DNA of 64,000 bases from Enoplosus armatus (taxonomy: Eukaryota; Chordata; Actinopteri; Centrarchiformes; Enoplosidae), in the NCBI RefSeq assembly GCF_043641665.1, contig NC_092181.1, positions 12,439,463-12,503,462 on the forward strand, read 5' to 3'. Under the pieces are notes generated by a model. That model searched no databases. It saw only the letters and a list, made by a program, of their open reading frames with translations, and had not been told where the DNA came from. Made by a program: the position numbers and the translations under genes. Each line of letters starts with the position of its first letter. Position 1 is the first letter of the stretch. Positions 1-14,790 of the stretch are shown here, one piece after another.

Positions 1-49
1 GATGGGAGACTGCAGTTGACTTGGTGGCAAGAAGTCAAAAATGTACAGT

Positions 50-50
<1 letters not shown>

Positions 51-126
<76 letters not shown>
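51..126. repeat. (CA)38 microsatellite
   Basis: Perfect dinucleotide repeat of 76 bp in the netrin-1 intron. It is the longest simple repeat in the window and is likely length-polymorphic. Confidence 0.98.
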
Positions 127-128
<2 letters not shown>

Positions 129-3100
129 CCTCTTCAGCTACACTTCCCTCATCCTTCCCCCCACATGCTGCTGTCTGCATAAAGTCTGCCTTTGAGGCCA
201 GATGCAGTAAAGAAGTGCGATATGTACTAAGATGATTAGTGACCCCAGGTTCTGATTTATCTTGGCTCAGACAATTAAAATGTCTCTCTGATTGCACACT
301 TTGACAACGCAGCCTCTCTGTTTACATTCTCGCTTATATAGCTGGATAATCATGCACTGCTCCTACAGTACACAATGTGGTGTGTTTGTCATTTTTCTGA
401 CAAATGTTCATCCGGGAAAGTTTTTTTTATACTACCTATCGACCCTGCACAGTACAGTTTAGCTTCTACTGGAGCTGCAGTGTTAAATGCCCGTGATTTT
501 ATCAGGCAGCGTGTGGATTCAAACCAACCTCTGGTTTTAATTTGAATGGGAGTGGGTCAGTTTCTGATTCCTGCCAGCTTGTGTGTGTTAAGATCCCTTT
601 GCGTTAAGAGTTAAAATACTGTCATTCAACAAGACAGTTTGGAGATTTTCCGCAAAGTGATGCACAAGCAAGCACGTGTAAAAACCACCACTGCGCACTG
701 ACACTAAAGCAGCCACAATTTCCACAATGAACTGCTGTACTCACTGTAATCAGGGCTGTTAAGATGATTTTCATTGCAACCTGGTCTTAAGCCAAAACCT
801 GGCCCCTGACAGTGTTAATGGTAATTGGCGGGTTGTAAAAGAGCTACAAAAGGTCAGGCAGCTAAGTAGTGGAACTTCAATTCGTTGTGAGTTTCACCAG
901 GACGGAAAGACACAGAGGGATGGAGAGCAGGAGGAAGAGCAATGTGTGTGTTTTTTTTTTCTTTTTTTAACGTCTGTCTAGTTGAGATTTATTTCTTCTC
1001 CATTCCATCTCGCCACTCCTCCATTCCCCTTTGTCACTAGATTAACTTGTGTTTCAGATAACTCAACTCCTCTCCTCTCTGTTTGACTGCCCAACTGAAG
1101 CCGTTTTCATGGCTTATAAATTTTATAGAGAAATTTGTCTCAACAGTCAGAGCACCAGTCGCTAATGACATCTGCAGCAGGGAATGCCAGGGTTACCCCC
1201 AGAGGAAAAAGGAAAGCAGGAGGAGGAGGAGGAGGGTCACGGCCCATTTCGGAGGAGTGGTAACTTAGTAATGGGGACTTGACAAAGGAATGTAGGGGGT
1301 GTGTGTGAAGGTCAAAGGTTTCCCACCTGCTTAGCATGGCCACGGTGCTGTGGTTGCTAATGGGCCTACAATGAAATAGTGTTGAGCAGAGCTTTAAATT
1401 AAGCATTTACTGCCCAGTGAGGTGAGGCCTCAGTGTCTCTGTGGATGTTTCTTTTTCTCTGATCACGAGCATCCTGAAATATTGTTCTACTGTAGAGAAC
1501 TACTTGAACAAAAATTTATTTACTCCAATATGTTCTGAATTGTGTAGTATTCAATTATAGAGGTTAATGAAATTGGAGAAAAATTTTGAACACAAAATTT
1601 CTGAGCACTTTTTTTTGTCAGTGTTGGCTTGAATAGTTAGAACAAACATTAAATCTCAAGTGGTAAGACAACACAGATGAGAAGTCCTTAAAGTGCTCAG
1701 ATAAAATGGAAATTTGAACATCTAGATTTCCAAGATGACTAGGCAGCTCCATCTGCAGAAGAAGATCATATGATTCGAGCGAAAGCTCCAGAACAGCTAC
1801 TTAGTGGACCTGCTGTTTCCAAGGTCAGGAATGAACTTTTAGTGAAGTCACAAGAGAGAAATTTCCAGAAGAAAATACCTATATTTCCATCATATTTTAG
1901 ACTCTTACGAGGAGAATGTGTCCAGATTGGCTAATGCGAAGTGCATTTTATTAGGGAGTGGAAACCATAAACGTTTACCCAGCAGAAAGAAATCCGAGAG
2001 AGCATTCCTATCTCATCCCTAATCCAAGACTCGTCTGCTTATCCTTAAGACTGAGTCAGTTCATTGTGGGAAAACTTTCCAAAGCACGGTAGGGAGCGCC
2101 TTCTCCCACAGGGCTCTTCTTCACAGACTGGAGGTAGAAAATGTGTTTTAAAAAAAAAAAAAGAGCCGTTATGATGGTTGATGAAGACATACAGTGTTTT
2201 TCCTTTTTCAGAATCACGAAAGGAGGAAACGCTCTCTGCCTTTTCCTGCCTGAAGGGCCAAATTAACTCATCTAATCTTCTAATCATCCAGTCTTCAAAC
2301 ACTGTTTATTTTCTCAGCTCACAGCCGCCAATCAGCGCTGGCCGACTGCATTCTGTTATAATGCGGCGGGTTTAAAATCTTCAGTTAACATTGTTGGAGC
2401 AGAGTGATTGCCTTAATTGCAGAGGCTGTGGGATTAGTATGAATCACAGTTATGGAGAAGCGTGAGCTAGCCCAGCGCAAGCTCTGTCTCATTGTCTAGC
2501 ACTGACAGCACCGGCCCATCCCTGTCAGCCTCGGGGCCAGCAACGCACAAGACGACCTGCCAGGAGTTATGTGAACCCAAAACACTATGGATCTGCTGGT
2601 CCCATAGAAACCAAACTCGCGGAGTAAACAGACTGGAGGTGATATTTGACATGAGCAGGGAGAGCCCTTGTTTAGGGAAGATTTGGAGATCTGTCTCGCG
2701 TGTTTCCGATGAGCGTCCTCTCCGTGAAAAGCCCGAGTGGTGTTTGTGGATGTGTGAGGGTCTAGGCAGAGGAGACAGGGTTAGGTAATGGCTGGATGTA
2801 AAACAATAGAGAGCAAAGACTGCGAAGAAACCTTATTATACTTGGCTTTGACAGCCAGGTCGATGGCGAGGAGCTGCACTGCGGTTGCAAACCGTTGCAC
2901 AATTGATTTACAGCTAATACTTGAGGAGGAGGAGTCTCAAAGAGTTCACACTGTGATTATCAGATCAGACACTGATGGCAGAAAGAAACGTCAGCCACTT
3001 GTTTCAGTAATCCGCCTTTACTTTGAAAAGGAAACATTGCGCCATCAGTCAAACACAATACATTTACACACCGTTCCCACTCATAGCCCCTTCAATAAAA

Positions 3101-3866
3101 CCCCAACCTCTCTGTCAAGTGAAAGCAGAGATTTTTGGTCTTCCAGCTAAGGAAACTGTAAATCCAGTTTGTTCCAACCATCATCACACTCAGGAAGGAT
3201 CTTTTGCTATCGTGCCACTGCATCCGTTCACACGTGGGGTTCCTTGAACGTCGAGGTAATACGGCTCTGCCAGCACTGTCAGCTCAGGTTCCTTAACGAC
3301 TTACGCGTAATAGAAATGTACAGGAAGCATTCACTGTCTGAACTCTCTGGCAAACAGTATGCTATCCTGTTAGACTGTAGGATATTGTTAGACAGCGGAG
3401 CGTTGTTTGGACTCGACCGAAGTTTGCGGGGATGCTGCTCTGAAGCATCGCATCGCTCCTAAAGCTGTCAGTCCCTCACGCTATTAAGACAGCTGCTCTT
3501 AGTGGGCATTGTTCAGCGGGGAGCTATGGGGACCTGACAGGCCTAAGGAATCTTTTTTCACCCTAAAGGGCCTTTCACAGCTATAGCCCTGAATAGGACC
3601 TGCCAATGTCATCCTCCACCCATGGCATTTTTATGGCATAGCTGACATACACACAACACACTCTCGTCAGCCCCTCCGTGGCTCTAGCCGGGCTCCCTTT
3701 ATTCCCGCACTGTATGTCAGCTGGTGTTTTCCCATAGACATGAATCGGAGGAGATCTTTTCCAGGCAGCGGCACTTTATCTTGGAATTACTCACGCAAAC
3801 ACTCACATGGAGACACACACTCTGAGAGCGATGGGTGCACACATAAAGACAGATGGGCAGAGAGAA

Positions 3867-3927
3867 TCTCTCTCTCTCTCTCTCTCTCTCACGCAGGTGC
3901 ACACGCTTTCACGCACACACACCTTCT

Positions 3928-3967
<40 letters not shown>
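3867..3967. repeat. Compound (TC)n / (AC)n microsatellite
   Basis: A (TC)12 run at 3,867-3,890 is followed after a short CA-rich spacer by an (AC) run at about 3,930-3,967. The open frames read through it in all phases are repeat artefacts rich in Ser-Leu or Thr-His. Confidence 0.95.
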
Positions 3968-3971
<4 letters not shown>

Positions 3972-6900
3972 GAACTATACACACCACTCAGACAAAAGAC
4001 CCTTGATTACTCAGCAAATGGATGCACCACTGATCACAGGCCAGCCCTTTTACAAACTGGCCTATTATGCAGTCTCAGCGTGGGGTGGAAGTGTTGCAGG
4101 GGCCCGAGGCAGTGTGGCTGTGGAGGGCTGAAGGACTGCATGTGTGTGTGTGTGTGCACGCACTAAGGCTGAGAAGTGCTCCCATGCTGCGCTGCCTAAC
4201 GAGAGGGCAGGTCAGCCATTAAATGGGCACTAATGCGGGAAATTGGAGGCCATTAGGCCTTTCTTTGTTGTTATGCCTCTGTGTGGCTAGTTAGACTCTT
4301 GAAAAAAGGAAAGGCCTTATTAGCCCCCACATGAAGACAGAGGGGGAATATATGGGCCATTTAGCTCGGCATGGAGCAGGCCGGCCTGCTGCTGGAGACT
4401 GCTGCAGACTGTGAGGCCGTGTGCACACGAATGTAATCTGTAGAAATGGAGTTAATGTGTCAAAGTTTTTCAATCACATCTGTGTTTTCAATTTGTTTTC
4501 TAAAAGTTTGCAGGCTAGTAAGACAGAAGGGAAATTCTATTAGTAGGCATTTGTGTTTAATCTACAAACAAACAACAAATGGCTTTCTGACTTTTTCAGA
4601 AAAGAAGATATGATCAAACATGAGCAGGTTTCAGAGTAAAAAAAAAAATAGATCCCATGACAATCAGACATCTGAGAACACAATATACTCTTTTTCCAGA
4701 AAAGAAATATAAAATATAATATAGACCAACATTTTCACATCAGTTCATTATGTTGATTGGAAATGCCAGCTTTATCCAAGGCCTAAACCACAGAGAGAAG
4801 TGACGCTTTTACAAATGTATTTGATTTAGTGTAAACATACATGGTCTAAGTATCTTCTTGTCCTCTTGCAGTTGCAGCAACAGAAAATCAGCAACAGTGC
4901 AGTAACTGTGAAGATTGGGATTTTTATGAAGGCAGCTGCTATTGGAGTGTCTCTTATTAACTTGTCCAGGGAAGCTGCTTTGCTAACTGTCACCCACACA
5001 GGAAAATGAAAGCAGAGATCATAGAAATTACAATTAAGAGTAAAGCACAAGAGAACAAACATTAAAACATGTGGAGCGACAACAACAAATAAAAGAGAAA
5101 AATAATTCTAAAAAGTAGACATAATCATTGCAATAAATAATGAAACACCAATTGGGTTAAAAAAAAATGTATGCAATCACTCCAATCTGATTAATGCCGA
5201 TTCAGTTTATTCAGTCTAATTGCAGCAAATATTTGTTTCCTGTACTTATATACAAGGGTACATTATATCTGTATGATTGCTGTGTGCTGAGAGGTGACGT
5301 GTAGAAGGAGCTGTATAGATACTGAGTTGTTTCCTGCTCTGCTGGTATTTACTCTGCTGTCTACTGTAAATCCGTTGCTTAACATTAACCTCCGCTCCTC
5401 TGCTAATAGCTTCATGAGGGATCCCTGCTTGTTCTCAGATAATCAGACTGCATTTTATCACCCACTGACAGAACATGCACCGTGGACTCTGCGGACCTGC
5501 ACTGGGAATTGCATAATTTGCCCAAACATGAGAAAACATCTGAGTGTTAAATTATGAACTAAAGAAAGGAGAAATAAATAAACAGCTCGAGTGATATGGA
5601 AAAAAAAAAGGCCAGACAAGTGCGTAAAGGCTGCTTGACGGCAAATGGAATCCGTCCACTGGAAGTCAGTCCTCACCGCATATTTAATCTGCCTTTGATA
5701 ACCCTGCAGGACTGATGAATATTCTGTGTGACGTGATATCAATTAGCCAAGTCTCCTCGAGTCAGGCCTGGGATTTAACAAGCAGCAGGCCGATCTCGCT
5801 CCCTTCCTCTGTCCACCTCATCTTTTCTTTTCCCAGCTTTTTTTCCTTCTTCCTTATCTCTTCCTCTATATTCTCCTCATTCTGTCTCAGTGAGGCAAAC
5901 TGCTTATTAAAAAATACAGCGGCTGCAAAACATGGTCTTCTTTGGGAGCAGCTGAGATCCAGAGTTTAGCTGGGGTCATTAGAGACCGAGAGAAGAGGGC
6001 TGGAGGGTTCACAGGGGGCTAAAGTGCTGCGGCTAATTGGCTGCAATAAAGGAATTAAATTAGCCTGATATAATCTCTGCAGTGGGCTCCTCTTCCTCCC
6101 TTCCCTCTTCCCTCTTACCACTCACATACACACAGCCTCGTTCCCATCACCCCGTAGTTTCATGGCATTCCCAGGGTGCTCCCCCAATACACATCGACCA
6201 GGTCCACAACACCCAGAGGTGTTGACCTTAAACTCCCCACACACTTCATTCATCCTCCACATCACCAGCATGATATCTCTCTCTCCCACTCTTTTCTTTG
6301 TTTGCTCTCTGAATGCTTCTGAACATCTCAATTGTTACTTTGTGGAAAGTGTTTAGACCTTTAAGAATGAATATCTTTCATTTCAACACGTTTGTATTTG
6401 TTCATATTTGTTTTTGTCGCAGAGGAGTTTGGTCTTCCATTTTTCCTAATTTCAATTTCTTGCAAAACCCTGTCCTGTTTTCCTTCAGACTTTATTGATT
6501 TCTTTTTTTCAAAATAAGAAATGTGTGGTGAAAACATGCCACTTAGCAGCTATGTAAAGAGGAGCTGATTGCTTATTGAAGGAAGACTTCCTGTGTGTGT
6601 GTGTGTGAAGATAATTTAGATTTAGATTTAGTTCGATATTGTGTAATGTAATGTGTATTTTCTGAATTCTTTTGTACAGCAATTAAACATATTGTGGCAA
6701 CAAATAATGAAAGACATGATTTAAAGAGATTAATTGAGCTGACATTGGTAACTGACATTTCTATAAAGCCATAATTGTATCTTAAGAGAACGTCAGTTTT
6801 GAACTGCGTTCTTCTATCATCTCAATCCCTCAAATGTCCTCAATTAGCTCTCACTTTATTTGGAAATTCCCGCCTTTATCATGCGAGTGTCTGGATCAAC

Positions 6901-7721
6901 AAACACGAGATGAAAAGCAGTATTGTTCCAATTTATAAGAGGCTAAATAAACAGTTGCCATAAAACAGATTTATGAGTTGAGATGTAATAGAGCAAAATA
7001 TGCACCACATCTTGGTTATAGAGTTAATGTAAATATTTCTTTAGTTTCTCATCTCTCAGTGTTTTGGTTAAACAGTTATTATCAAGGCTTAAATTAAAAA
7101 AAAAAAAGTCAAATTCCTCTGTTGTTTTGGGAGAAACAGTCATTATCAGCACGGGCGATTATTTCTTCATTGTGAAATTCCATCGTCACATCTTCTTCAT
7201 TTGTGTGGTCCGACATCAGCTGAACAAGAGGCGCTCGAGTTACTCGTCACCAAGACAATGTTTTTAAATCACTCCTCCACGAGAAAATATCAACACAGAA
7301 TTAATCTGGCCACAAAATGATTGTTTGTGATGTCTGCGCTCGAGGAGAAATCCCAGACATTAACAGGATAACGCCACTGTTGTTTTTTGTCACAATTGTT
7401 GAAGCGTCGTCCCTCTGGTTACTGAAACATCTTTCCGGCTGCTGTCTGTTTACAGTCAGCATGGATATAGAAATATCCTATCTCATTTATCACCATTCAT
7501 CCCTGTACAGTCTAAAAAAAACTAGAAAATTTATTTAATTACAGCTAACATGAAATCAGAATTGGCTCCTCCAAACCTACATTAACATGATTTTGTTTTT
7601 TTACTGATGCTGCATTATGTAGCGTTCACCTTTTTAGTTAAGGAACCTTCGTTATACAGGACAGCAGTTCATTTAAAGCTACTGGAGGTAAAGTTTTTTT
7701 TTTAATAGTATCTATCTTCCT

Positions 7722-7768
7722 TTTAATGTGCCTTGTTGTCATTGAAAGGTGCTATACAAATAAACTAT
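7722..7768 (+). mobile_element. LINE2/SINE-type 3' tail fragment
   Basis: The stretch contains GAAAGGTGCTATACAAATAA, which resembles the 3' tail shared by fish L2-type LINEs and their dependent SINEs (a GGYGCTATATAAATAAA-like end). Only the tail is recognisable and no body could be delimited upstream. The identification rests on remembered consensus sequence, so a repeat-library search is needed to name the family. Confidence 0.45.
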
Positions 7769-9837
7769 AAAAAAATGACAAAAACAATGTAACAGGAATT
7801 CCTTGGATTCATAAACATTTAATTAAAATTATTTTTAGACCTCCACAGCAGGAAAATGGGCGGTAACTTGTTTGTCCTTTAATCTGTGAAAAACAAACTA
7901 CAACCAAACACAGAGATTTCCCTGCGTAACCTTTACGTCTTGTGGCTGTGTGTGTCACACGATCACACGCAGGATCTCTGAAATGGATCCATGTGGGGTT
8001 TTGTGTTGGATGCACATCTGATCCTGTGTTTGGTCATGTCAAGCAGCAAACCTCCCAAACTTTCCCGGCATGTGTGTGTTATGTTTCCCCATCGACCCCC
8101 AGAGAGATAGAGAGAGAGCAGGCAGCAGGCTGTGTGTGTGTGTGTGTGAGGGGGATAGAAAGAAGGATGCTTTACCGACTGCCATGATTTAATTTAATGC
8201 ACCATACAGTATAAGGGGTATCAAGTTGTTCCCAGTATTATGGGGCACAGTTCATGAAAACTTTTGCAAAAATAAGTCATAGTGAATATTTACTACTTTG
8301 AAACTCTCTCTCTCTCTGCTCTCAGTATTTATTTCATTTTCTCTTGAGGGGGTTTTAGAAGTTAATCTGGTTACTTTTGGGAGCGCCCATAGGATTAAAA
8401 GTAAACTGTTCATGTGAAGACGCCCTTTGGTGTTTGTTTAAAACAAAAATGCGGTCCCCTGTGTTGGGTTCTGGTTTTCTGTCCTGTTTGGGTGAGCGGT
8501 GGAGGTGACGGCAGCAGGGAGGCTGACATCTCCTGAGAGCCGGTGAAAGATGAATCTTTGTCAGAGACTGTGAGCTCCTCAGACCTCACAAAAGACTAGA
8601 AATGTCTATTTGATGAAAATGTTGAGGACAGAGAAGACAGTAGTGTCTCAGTGTGACTACGTAAATGTCTGACATAGATACATGAGCCGACCCTTTTCGA
8701 AGTTTTCTGTTTATGTAGCTCTTTTTTCTTCATTTGTGTCTTTTTGTTCGGGTTAGTGAGCGGCCAGCAGCTACAACAACAACAAGCACGATCCAGCATG
8801 TTGATTTGGTGTGAAAGTGGCAGAGATCAGTTGCTTGAGTGTCTCTGTAGAACAAATCGAGGCTGTGGCCGACATCACTCAATTACCAGGCTTATCGTAA
8901 GTACGATGAGCTTAACCTCAACCGCCAGCTCTGTTGCTCGAGTTTTCCCTGTAATTAGCAGAGGGAAGGCTGCCTCTGTGCTGCTACGAGACTGAGGTCA
9001 GTTGATAGAGGCTGGGAACCGCTAAAAGAAACTAATTAGCCAGCTTTCCAAAGCACACTGTGCTGAGGCCCCCGTGTTTCCGAGGATGTGCGGGAAACAG
9101 CGACGCCCGATAAACAAATCGGTTTCCTGTTAAATTCTGCAGTTGGCGGTTAAAACAGCTGCAGGACTCAAAAAATGCAGCTTTTCGTCATTTCAGATAG
9201 TTCCACATTACAGGAGGTGTTGAAAAGCTTTGGGTAAGCTTAGCTTTATCCAGCTAATTCAATTACTCTTGTTTTAAAGGTATCAGTTCACACTTCTTTT
9301 TACTGCTCACCTGGGGGTGGTTACAGCCAGCCACCGACTCACTAATCCAGCCCGAAGCAGTTAACTCGATTGAAAACAGGCCTAACATGTTAGGGTGTCC
9401 TGTAAGGAAAGTGTAGTCTTTGTTAACATTAATTATCAAAATAACATTTCAGCCCATTATAATTTATACAGCTACTCAAATTGTGATAATATTAAAACAT
9501 ATTATGTTTTAACAAACAAAATGTCTCTTTTTTTCTCTCATTTGTGCATTTTATTCTGATATTTATAGTTATTTGAATTCTTCTGAGATTCCATTTATTG
9601 TTCTCATATTAACACATAAATGAAATGTTGAATCACAGGAAGCTAGGAGCCAACTCGACTTTAAAGTGCACCTGGTGTGTGTGTGTGTGTGTTGGTGCAA
9701 ATGGCAGCAGTAGCTTTTGTTTGCTGTGAAGGTGTGTGAGCTGATTGCTTGGCTGAAATAAACTACAGCTCAGCTTTTGTGTCTGAAACCCTGAATCCTG
9801 CTGGTTGTAAAGAGCAGGACTGAGGAATGTTGCGTGC

Positions 9838-9839
<2 letters not shown>

Positions 9840-9870
<31 letters not shown>

Positions 9871-9889
9871 CATGTGTGTGTGTGTGCAC
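9840..9889. repeat. Interrupted (TG)n microsatellite
   Basis: A TG repeat broken by CG and CA steps, in the intron upstream of the LE2 exon. Confidence 0.92.
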
Positions 9890-12240
9890 TGTTATTGCAG
9901 TGGCCCTCCTGAAAACAGATGGCAGGTATTTCAGCAGCAGCAGAGAGCAGTGTTTCCCGAGGTGTTCATTTTGAATGTGTCTTGGTGTCTTTTAGGAAAA
10001 TGAAACAGAGGAAACTTCCACCTTCACTTCTAGTCCTGAGACATTATAGCGCTATGTGCTCTGGAACTGGGCTGTCGTGCCTCTATTTTTATCTCTTTTT
10101 TAGCCTGTAGAGGGAACCTGGAATGACCTCACCGGTTGCTCGCGTCAGTGTAGTCCAGTTTAATTCTGCTTCACCTCGAGGAGAAAAAAGGTTGCAGCTG
10201 CTGCTTCAGCGTAAATGCATGATGCAGGGATTTTAATAAAAAACCCTCTGTATCAACACTGTATCAAGCTTTTCATGGTGACAGAGAGGACGTGGTGTCG
10301 TTTAAAGGAGCAGGTGCTGTCGTTTTGATTTAGAAGTTAAAAGTCATACTAATCTGTGTTTTGACTCGCAGATCTCCTGCCAGGAGTGAATTTGTCAAAC
10401 GGCTTTTGTTCTCTTGGCTTGACAAAGGTGTTTCCACAACACGACAAACTGAAAATCAGAAACAAACTGACACTCATACAAAAATATGTACATGTGGTTG
10501 ATGGCAAACCCAAACGGGTCTATTTTTGAACTGTGAAATTCAGTCGACCAACCAAGTCCACCCATATAAAATTCAACAATTTACATTATAACACACATGA
10601 GAAGAAGTGATCAGAGTGGTCAACATGGTACATTAAAATTAGGTTAATTAATGCCACTCTCATTGATGGTTATTTGCTTTATGATAAGCACTGAATGGAG
10701 TATTTATCCACCTACATAGACTGCAATACCACCGCATCACTGTGAGCTGAATCTGACGCAAATATGAATACATTCAAATGAATAAACAGCAGAAGCAAAG
10801 AAGCCTCGTTGAAAGAAAAGGTTGAGAACAGCGGGTCCTGTGACTGACAGCATAATGTTATCTTTAAACACAAGTCGATTGTTTGCCAGATGGAGAATTA
10901 TGAAAGGAAACAGGACATGAATGGATAACGCTGAGACGTCTGAATGACAAGCGGTTGTTTTATAACGCCGCAGGAAACCTGATAAGCTCGCGCCAGACAA
11001 ATTGCATGTTGGCTTACAAGTCTTCAATAGTTTTTAATTAAATGTGCCTTAATTTGGACAAGGATGCGATGATGTCATTTTCAAAACAGTCTGTGCTCAT
11101 GAAAGACCTGGAATTGTGCCAAAAATAAGATTGTCTTTTACTTTTTTTTCCAGTGTAGACGGTGTAAGGGATATTGTGTGAACAAGCTCACATCATGCCC
11201 AGTGTCAGTGAGTTTAGGTAAAGTGCTTCTCACTCGTCCCCATTATCTGACATAATACCTTATGAAGCACGATACCGTCCAACACAATGTGGCCTTCTGC
11301 CCCACGCCTTCACATCCAGCTTGTATACTGTCTCTTCTTCAGTATCCTACATGCCTCCCAGGACAACAGCATTATTCTCAGTGTAGTGCAGTGTAGTCCG
11401 GCAGGCTAGAATTCCCCTGTCTTCATTTAGGGAGGGTGTGAAACAATCTCTGTAGTGTAACAGAGACGTGTCTGCAGGTCTGAGGCCTGCTGTGCTCCTC
11501 TCTACAGTGATCATTGTTACCTGCAGGCGGGCTCAGAGATAGCTTTCACCTACTGTGGCTCAGAGCTGGAATCACAGAGAGACTGAACCTGCCCTTCGGC
11601 ATTTTACGGGCTGACTGATTGACAGCCAGCTCAGTTTTTTCAATGCAGTGACACGGATCAGTTCAGAGCTGCCTGAGAGTCTAAGAGTTTAATCTATTGT
11701 GTTATCAATTGATCTCTGTGGCTGAAATAGATGCTGATTTAGTCACAATATGTTTATCAATGAAAGAATGCACTTATTTCCCTTTTGTGTGGAGAGACGC
11801 AAACTATCAGGTTGTGGCTATCAGTGGGCTTTAGGGGTTTTCCAGTCTGCTCTGCTGTCTGAAAGGCTAACAACATGAGTCATGCACAGGTGTAAATCTA
11901 GCTTAAGACAACAATGAAAACATCAGATCTGTGTCACTTCAAGGAAAGGATAGGTCTCAATCCAATCAGGGGAGTCCACAGGACACAGGAGTGAAGATGA
12001 TCGTTTTAACCCAAATTTACTACTTCTTTTCCCTAGAAGATATAATGGGAATATCATCATCTAGTAGTCTCACGGCATTAAAAGATTTTTTTGCATTGCA
12101 GTCATTATATACTGAGGCTCAAGACCAACAGTGCAAAGCAGGGAGGGAGAGCAAGCAGAGACATATCACTAATTAAACCCCTGCTGTCCTGCAGGAAAGA
12201 CAGAAAGCCAAGTCACCACTGATAAGGCACAGAGCTGCTA

Positions 12241-12241
<1 letters not shown>

Positions 12242-12289
<48 letters not shown>
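12242..12289. repeat. (TG)24 microsatellite
   Basis: Perfect dinucleotide repeat of 48 bp in the netrin-1 intron. It creates spurious Cys-Val and Thr-His open frames on the two strands. Confidence 0.96.
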
Positions 12290-12291
<2 letters not shown>

Positions 12292-12683
12292 GTATGTGTA
12301 TTTTAGAAAAGATATTGTAATTAGGTCCTTGGAGTGGAGAGAAGGAGTCTCGGGGGTCCGAAATAGGCACACACATCCAGAAAAAAAACACTCCCAGAAA
12401 TATAAAACACACACATCACTGAGAAGCCAGGTTCAGGGATGCTGAGGGAAGTGAGAGCCACCCTCCGTCTTCCTCCATTATGACGGGCAGATGATGAAAA
12501 GAGCTGTGTGAAGAGGTGGTGCAGAAAAACATGGACAGATGAACCAACCAGGGGACCCCAGTTGGACCCAGATAACCAACATTTCCATGCGTACACACAG
12601 ATACAGTACAGTATGTTCCCACACACAGTAGAGCCACAAACTGTATCAGAAGTGTTGCTGTTAATAATGCATGAATGTGTCTG

Positions 12684-12713
12684 TGGTGGTGGTGGTGGTG
12701 GTGGTGGTGGTGG
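12684..12713. repeat. (TGG)10 trinucleotide repeat
   Basis: Perfect 10-unit TGG repeat. It is the source of poly-Gly and poly-Pro open frames of 94 and 148 codons that I do not regard as genes. The G-rich strand is the netrin-1 sense strand, so G-quadruplex formation in DNA or pre-mRNA is possible. Confidence 0.95.
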
Positions 12714-13692
12714 AGGACCGGTGTCTCGGACGGCCGTCCTTAATGAAGTTGGGCATGTCTGCCTCACTCTGCTGCCAGAGAGTCATGAATAAACATCAGC
12801 CGGCTAATTAAACTCAGCGCTGGCAACTGTACTCATCAGTAAACAAGCGGCAGCGAGGGGTCTCGCACATGCTCACAGGGATTTGCTGGGAATGGAGGAA
12901 TGGTAATGCCAGGCCTTCACTTTCTGTTTAGTACAGTCCGGACTCTGGAGAGCAGGGCGAGGACCTTGAGGACAAGGAAAAAGGGAGCGAGGAAGTATAG
13001 AGAAGTGTTTTTGAGTAAGAGACAGAAAAAGACAACTGGAGAGAGGCAGGAAAAGGATGTTTGACCTCATTATAAGAAACGTTTAAAGTCTCTCACCTTC
13101 TCTCAGTAGGTATGGGGGCTTCGCCTCGAGTCTGACTTCAGTCTTGTAAAGACAAACAAAAGATCCAGTTATACACTAAAATCTGATTCTGATTGAGATG
13201 TCCATTAAAACTGTACATTCATATCAATAGTTTAATTACCATTGGAAATGATTGCAAAAGGCAAAAAGTAAATACAACCATAGCAAAAGTGGTTATTAGT
13301 TAACTCTCACAAGTAAGATTATCCCCATCATGACTTAAACTGACTACAAGGACATCATCGTACATGATGCCTGTAGGGTAATGTTAATACTTACTGACAT
13401 AAAGACATTCATGTTTTTCATCCATGTCAAGTCAGTTCAGCAATGAGGATCAGAATTTACTGTAAGAAACAATATGAAACATTATTGCCGCTGCCCTTGA
13501 GTTCAGGTGCTCTGAGGGGACACCCAGAGGATTGTAAACTCTCTTAATGTTTTACGTACATATATACCTGCTCTACTCACCACATGCTTTATTTTGGTCA
13601 TTTGCACAAACCCGTTACTTTACTGGTTAATCTCAACAAAGCTCCCTGGTTCAAGTGTAAGCTGCCACTAGGCTGCAATACAACATGTTTAA

Positions 13693-14094
<402 letters not shown>

Positions 14095-14539
14095 TGATTG
14101 GAATTCCTTTATATTTTAAGATAGTAGAAGAGAAAATAAAATATCTCTCTTCAAAGACATAAATAGCAACACTTATATACTCAGTACCTCCACTACTCCG
14201 GTTGTTTAGGTCTGATGTGAAACAGTTTTAGATGAATTACAGGAAGTGGGGGGAGCCAGCAGTCTTTTCATTCCTGAGCCTGTCTCGCCCTCATCTCCCT
14301 CTGTCAGCGGAGATGAGTTGGGGGTCTGTTGGGATTGTGGAGGTCGTGGTGGTATGGGTGAGTCGGGATGGGTGTTCCCTCATCGACGGTTGAGTTATTT
14401 GGCTTCATTCGAGTGGGAGGGGAGAGGGGTGCGGGGATGACAGGACAAGCAAAACAAACAGAGCTGAGGTGCGAAGTGATCCCTGGTGCAGGCCAAAGAC
14501 AAATGAGAACCCAGGAAGATCGGTGGAAGGACTGCAGGA

Positions 14540-14790
14540 CGGAGAGGAAAGGAAAGGAGGAGACAAGGTGAAACTCAAGGTTCAAAGGGGTGGCAAGACA
14601 GTGAAAGATGGGAGGGAGGGTATAGAAGAAGAGGAAGAGAGGAGGACAAGAGGAACACGCCCCCACGCAGGTGTGCTCACTACTAAGTGCTGGATGAATC
14701 GCCTGCCATCAGCCCTCACCGTAGCTAATAAGGGTCAAAGAAAGAGAGGAGGAGGAAGAGGAGGAGGGGGGTGATTGAAAAGAGAGAGGG
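14540..14790 (+). repeat. Purine-rich (GA/GGA) low-complexity block
   Basis: The + strand is dominated by A and G here, with runs such as GGAGGAGGAAGAGGAGGAGG around 14,743-14,765. It explains several Glu/Arg-rich (+) and Ser/Leu-rich (-) open frames of 60-120 codons that are not genes. Confidence 0.8.

Noticed and set aside
12321..12767. 148-codon - strand frame with a poly-Pro run
   Set aside because: The Pro run is the complement of the (TGG)10 repeat and the remainder resembles nothing.
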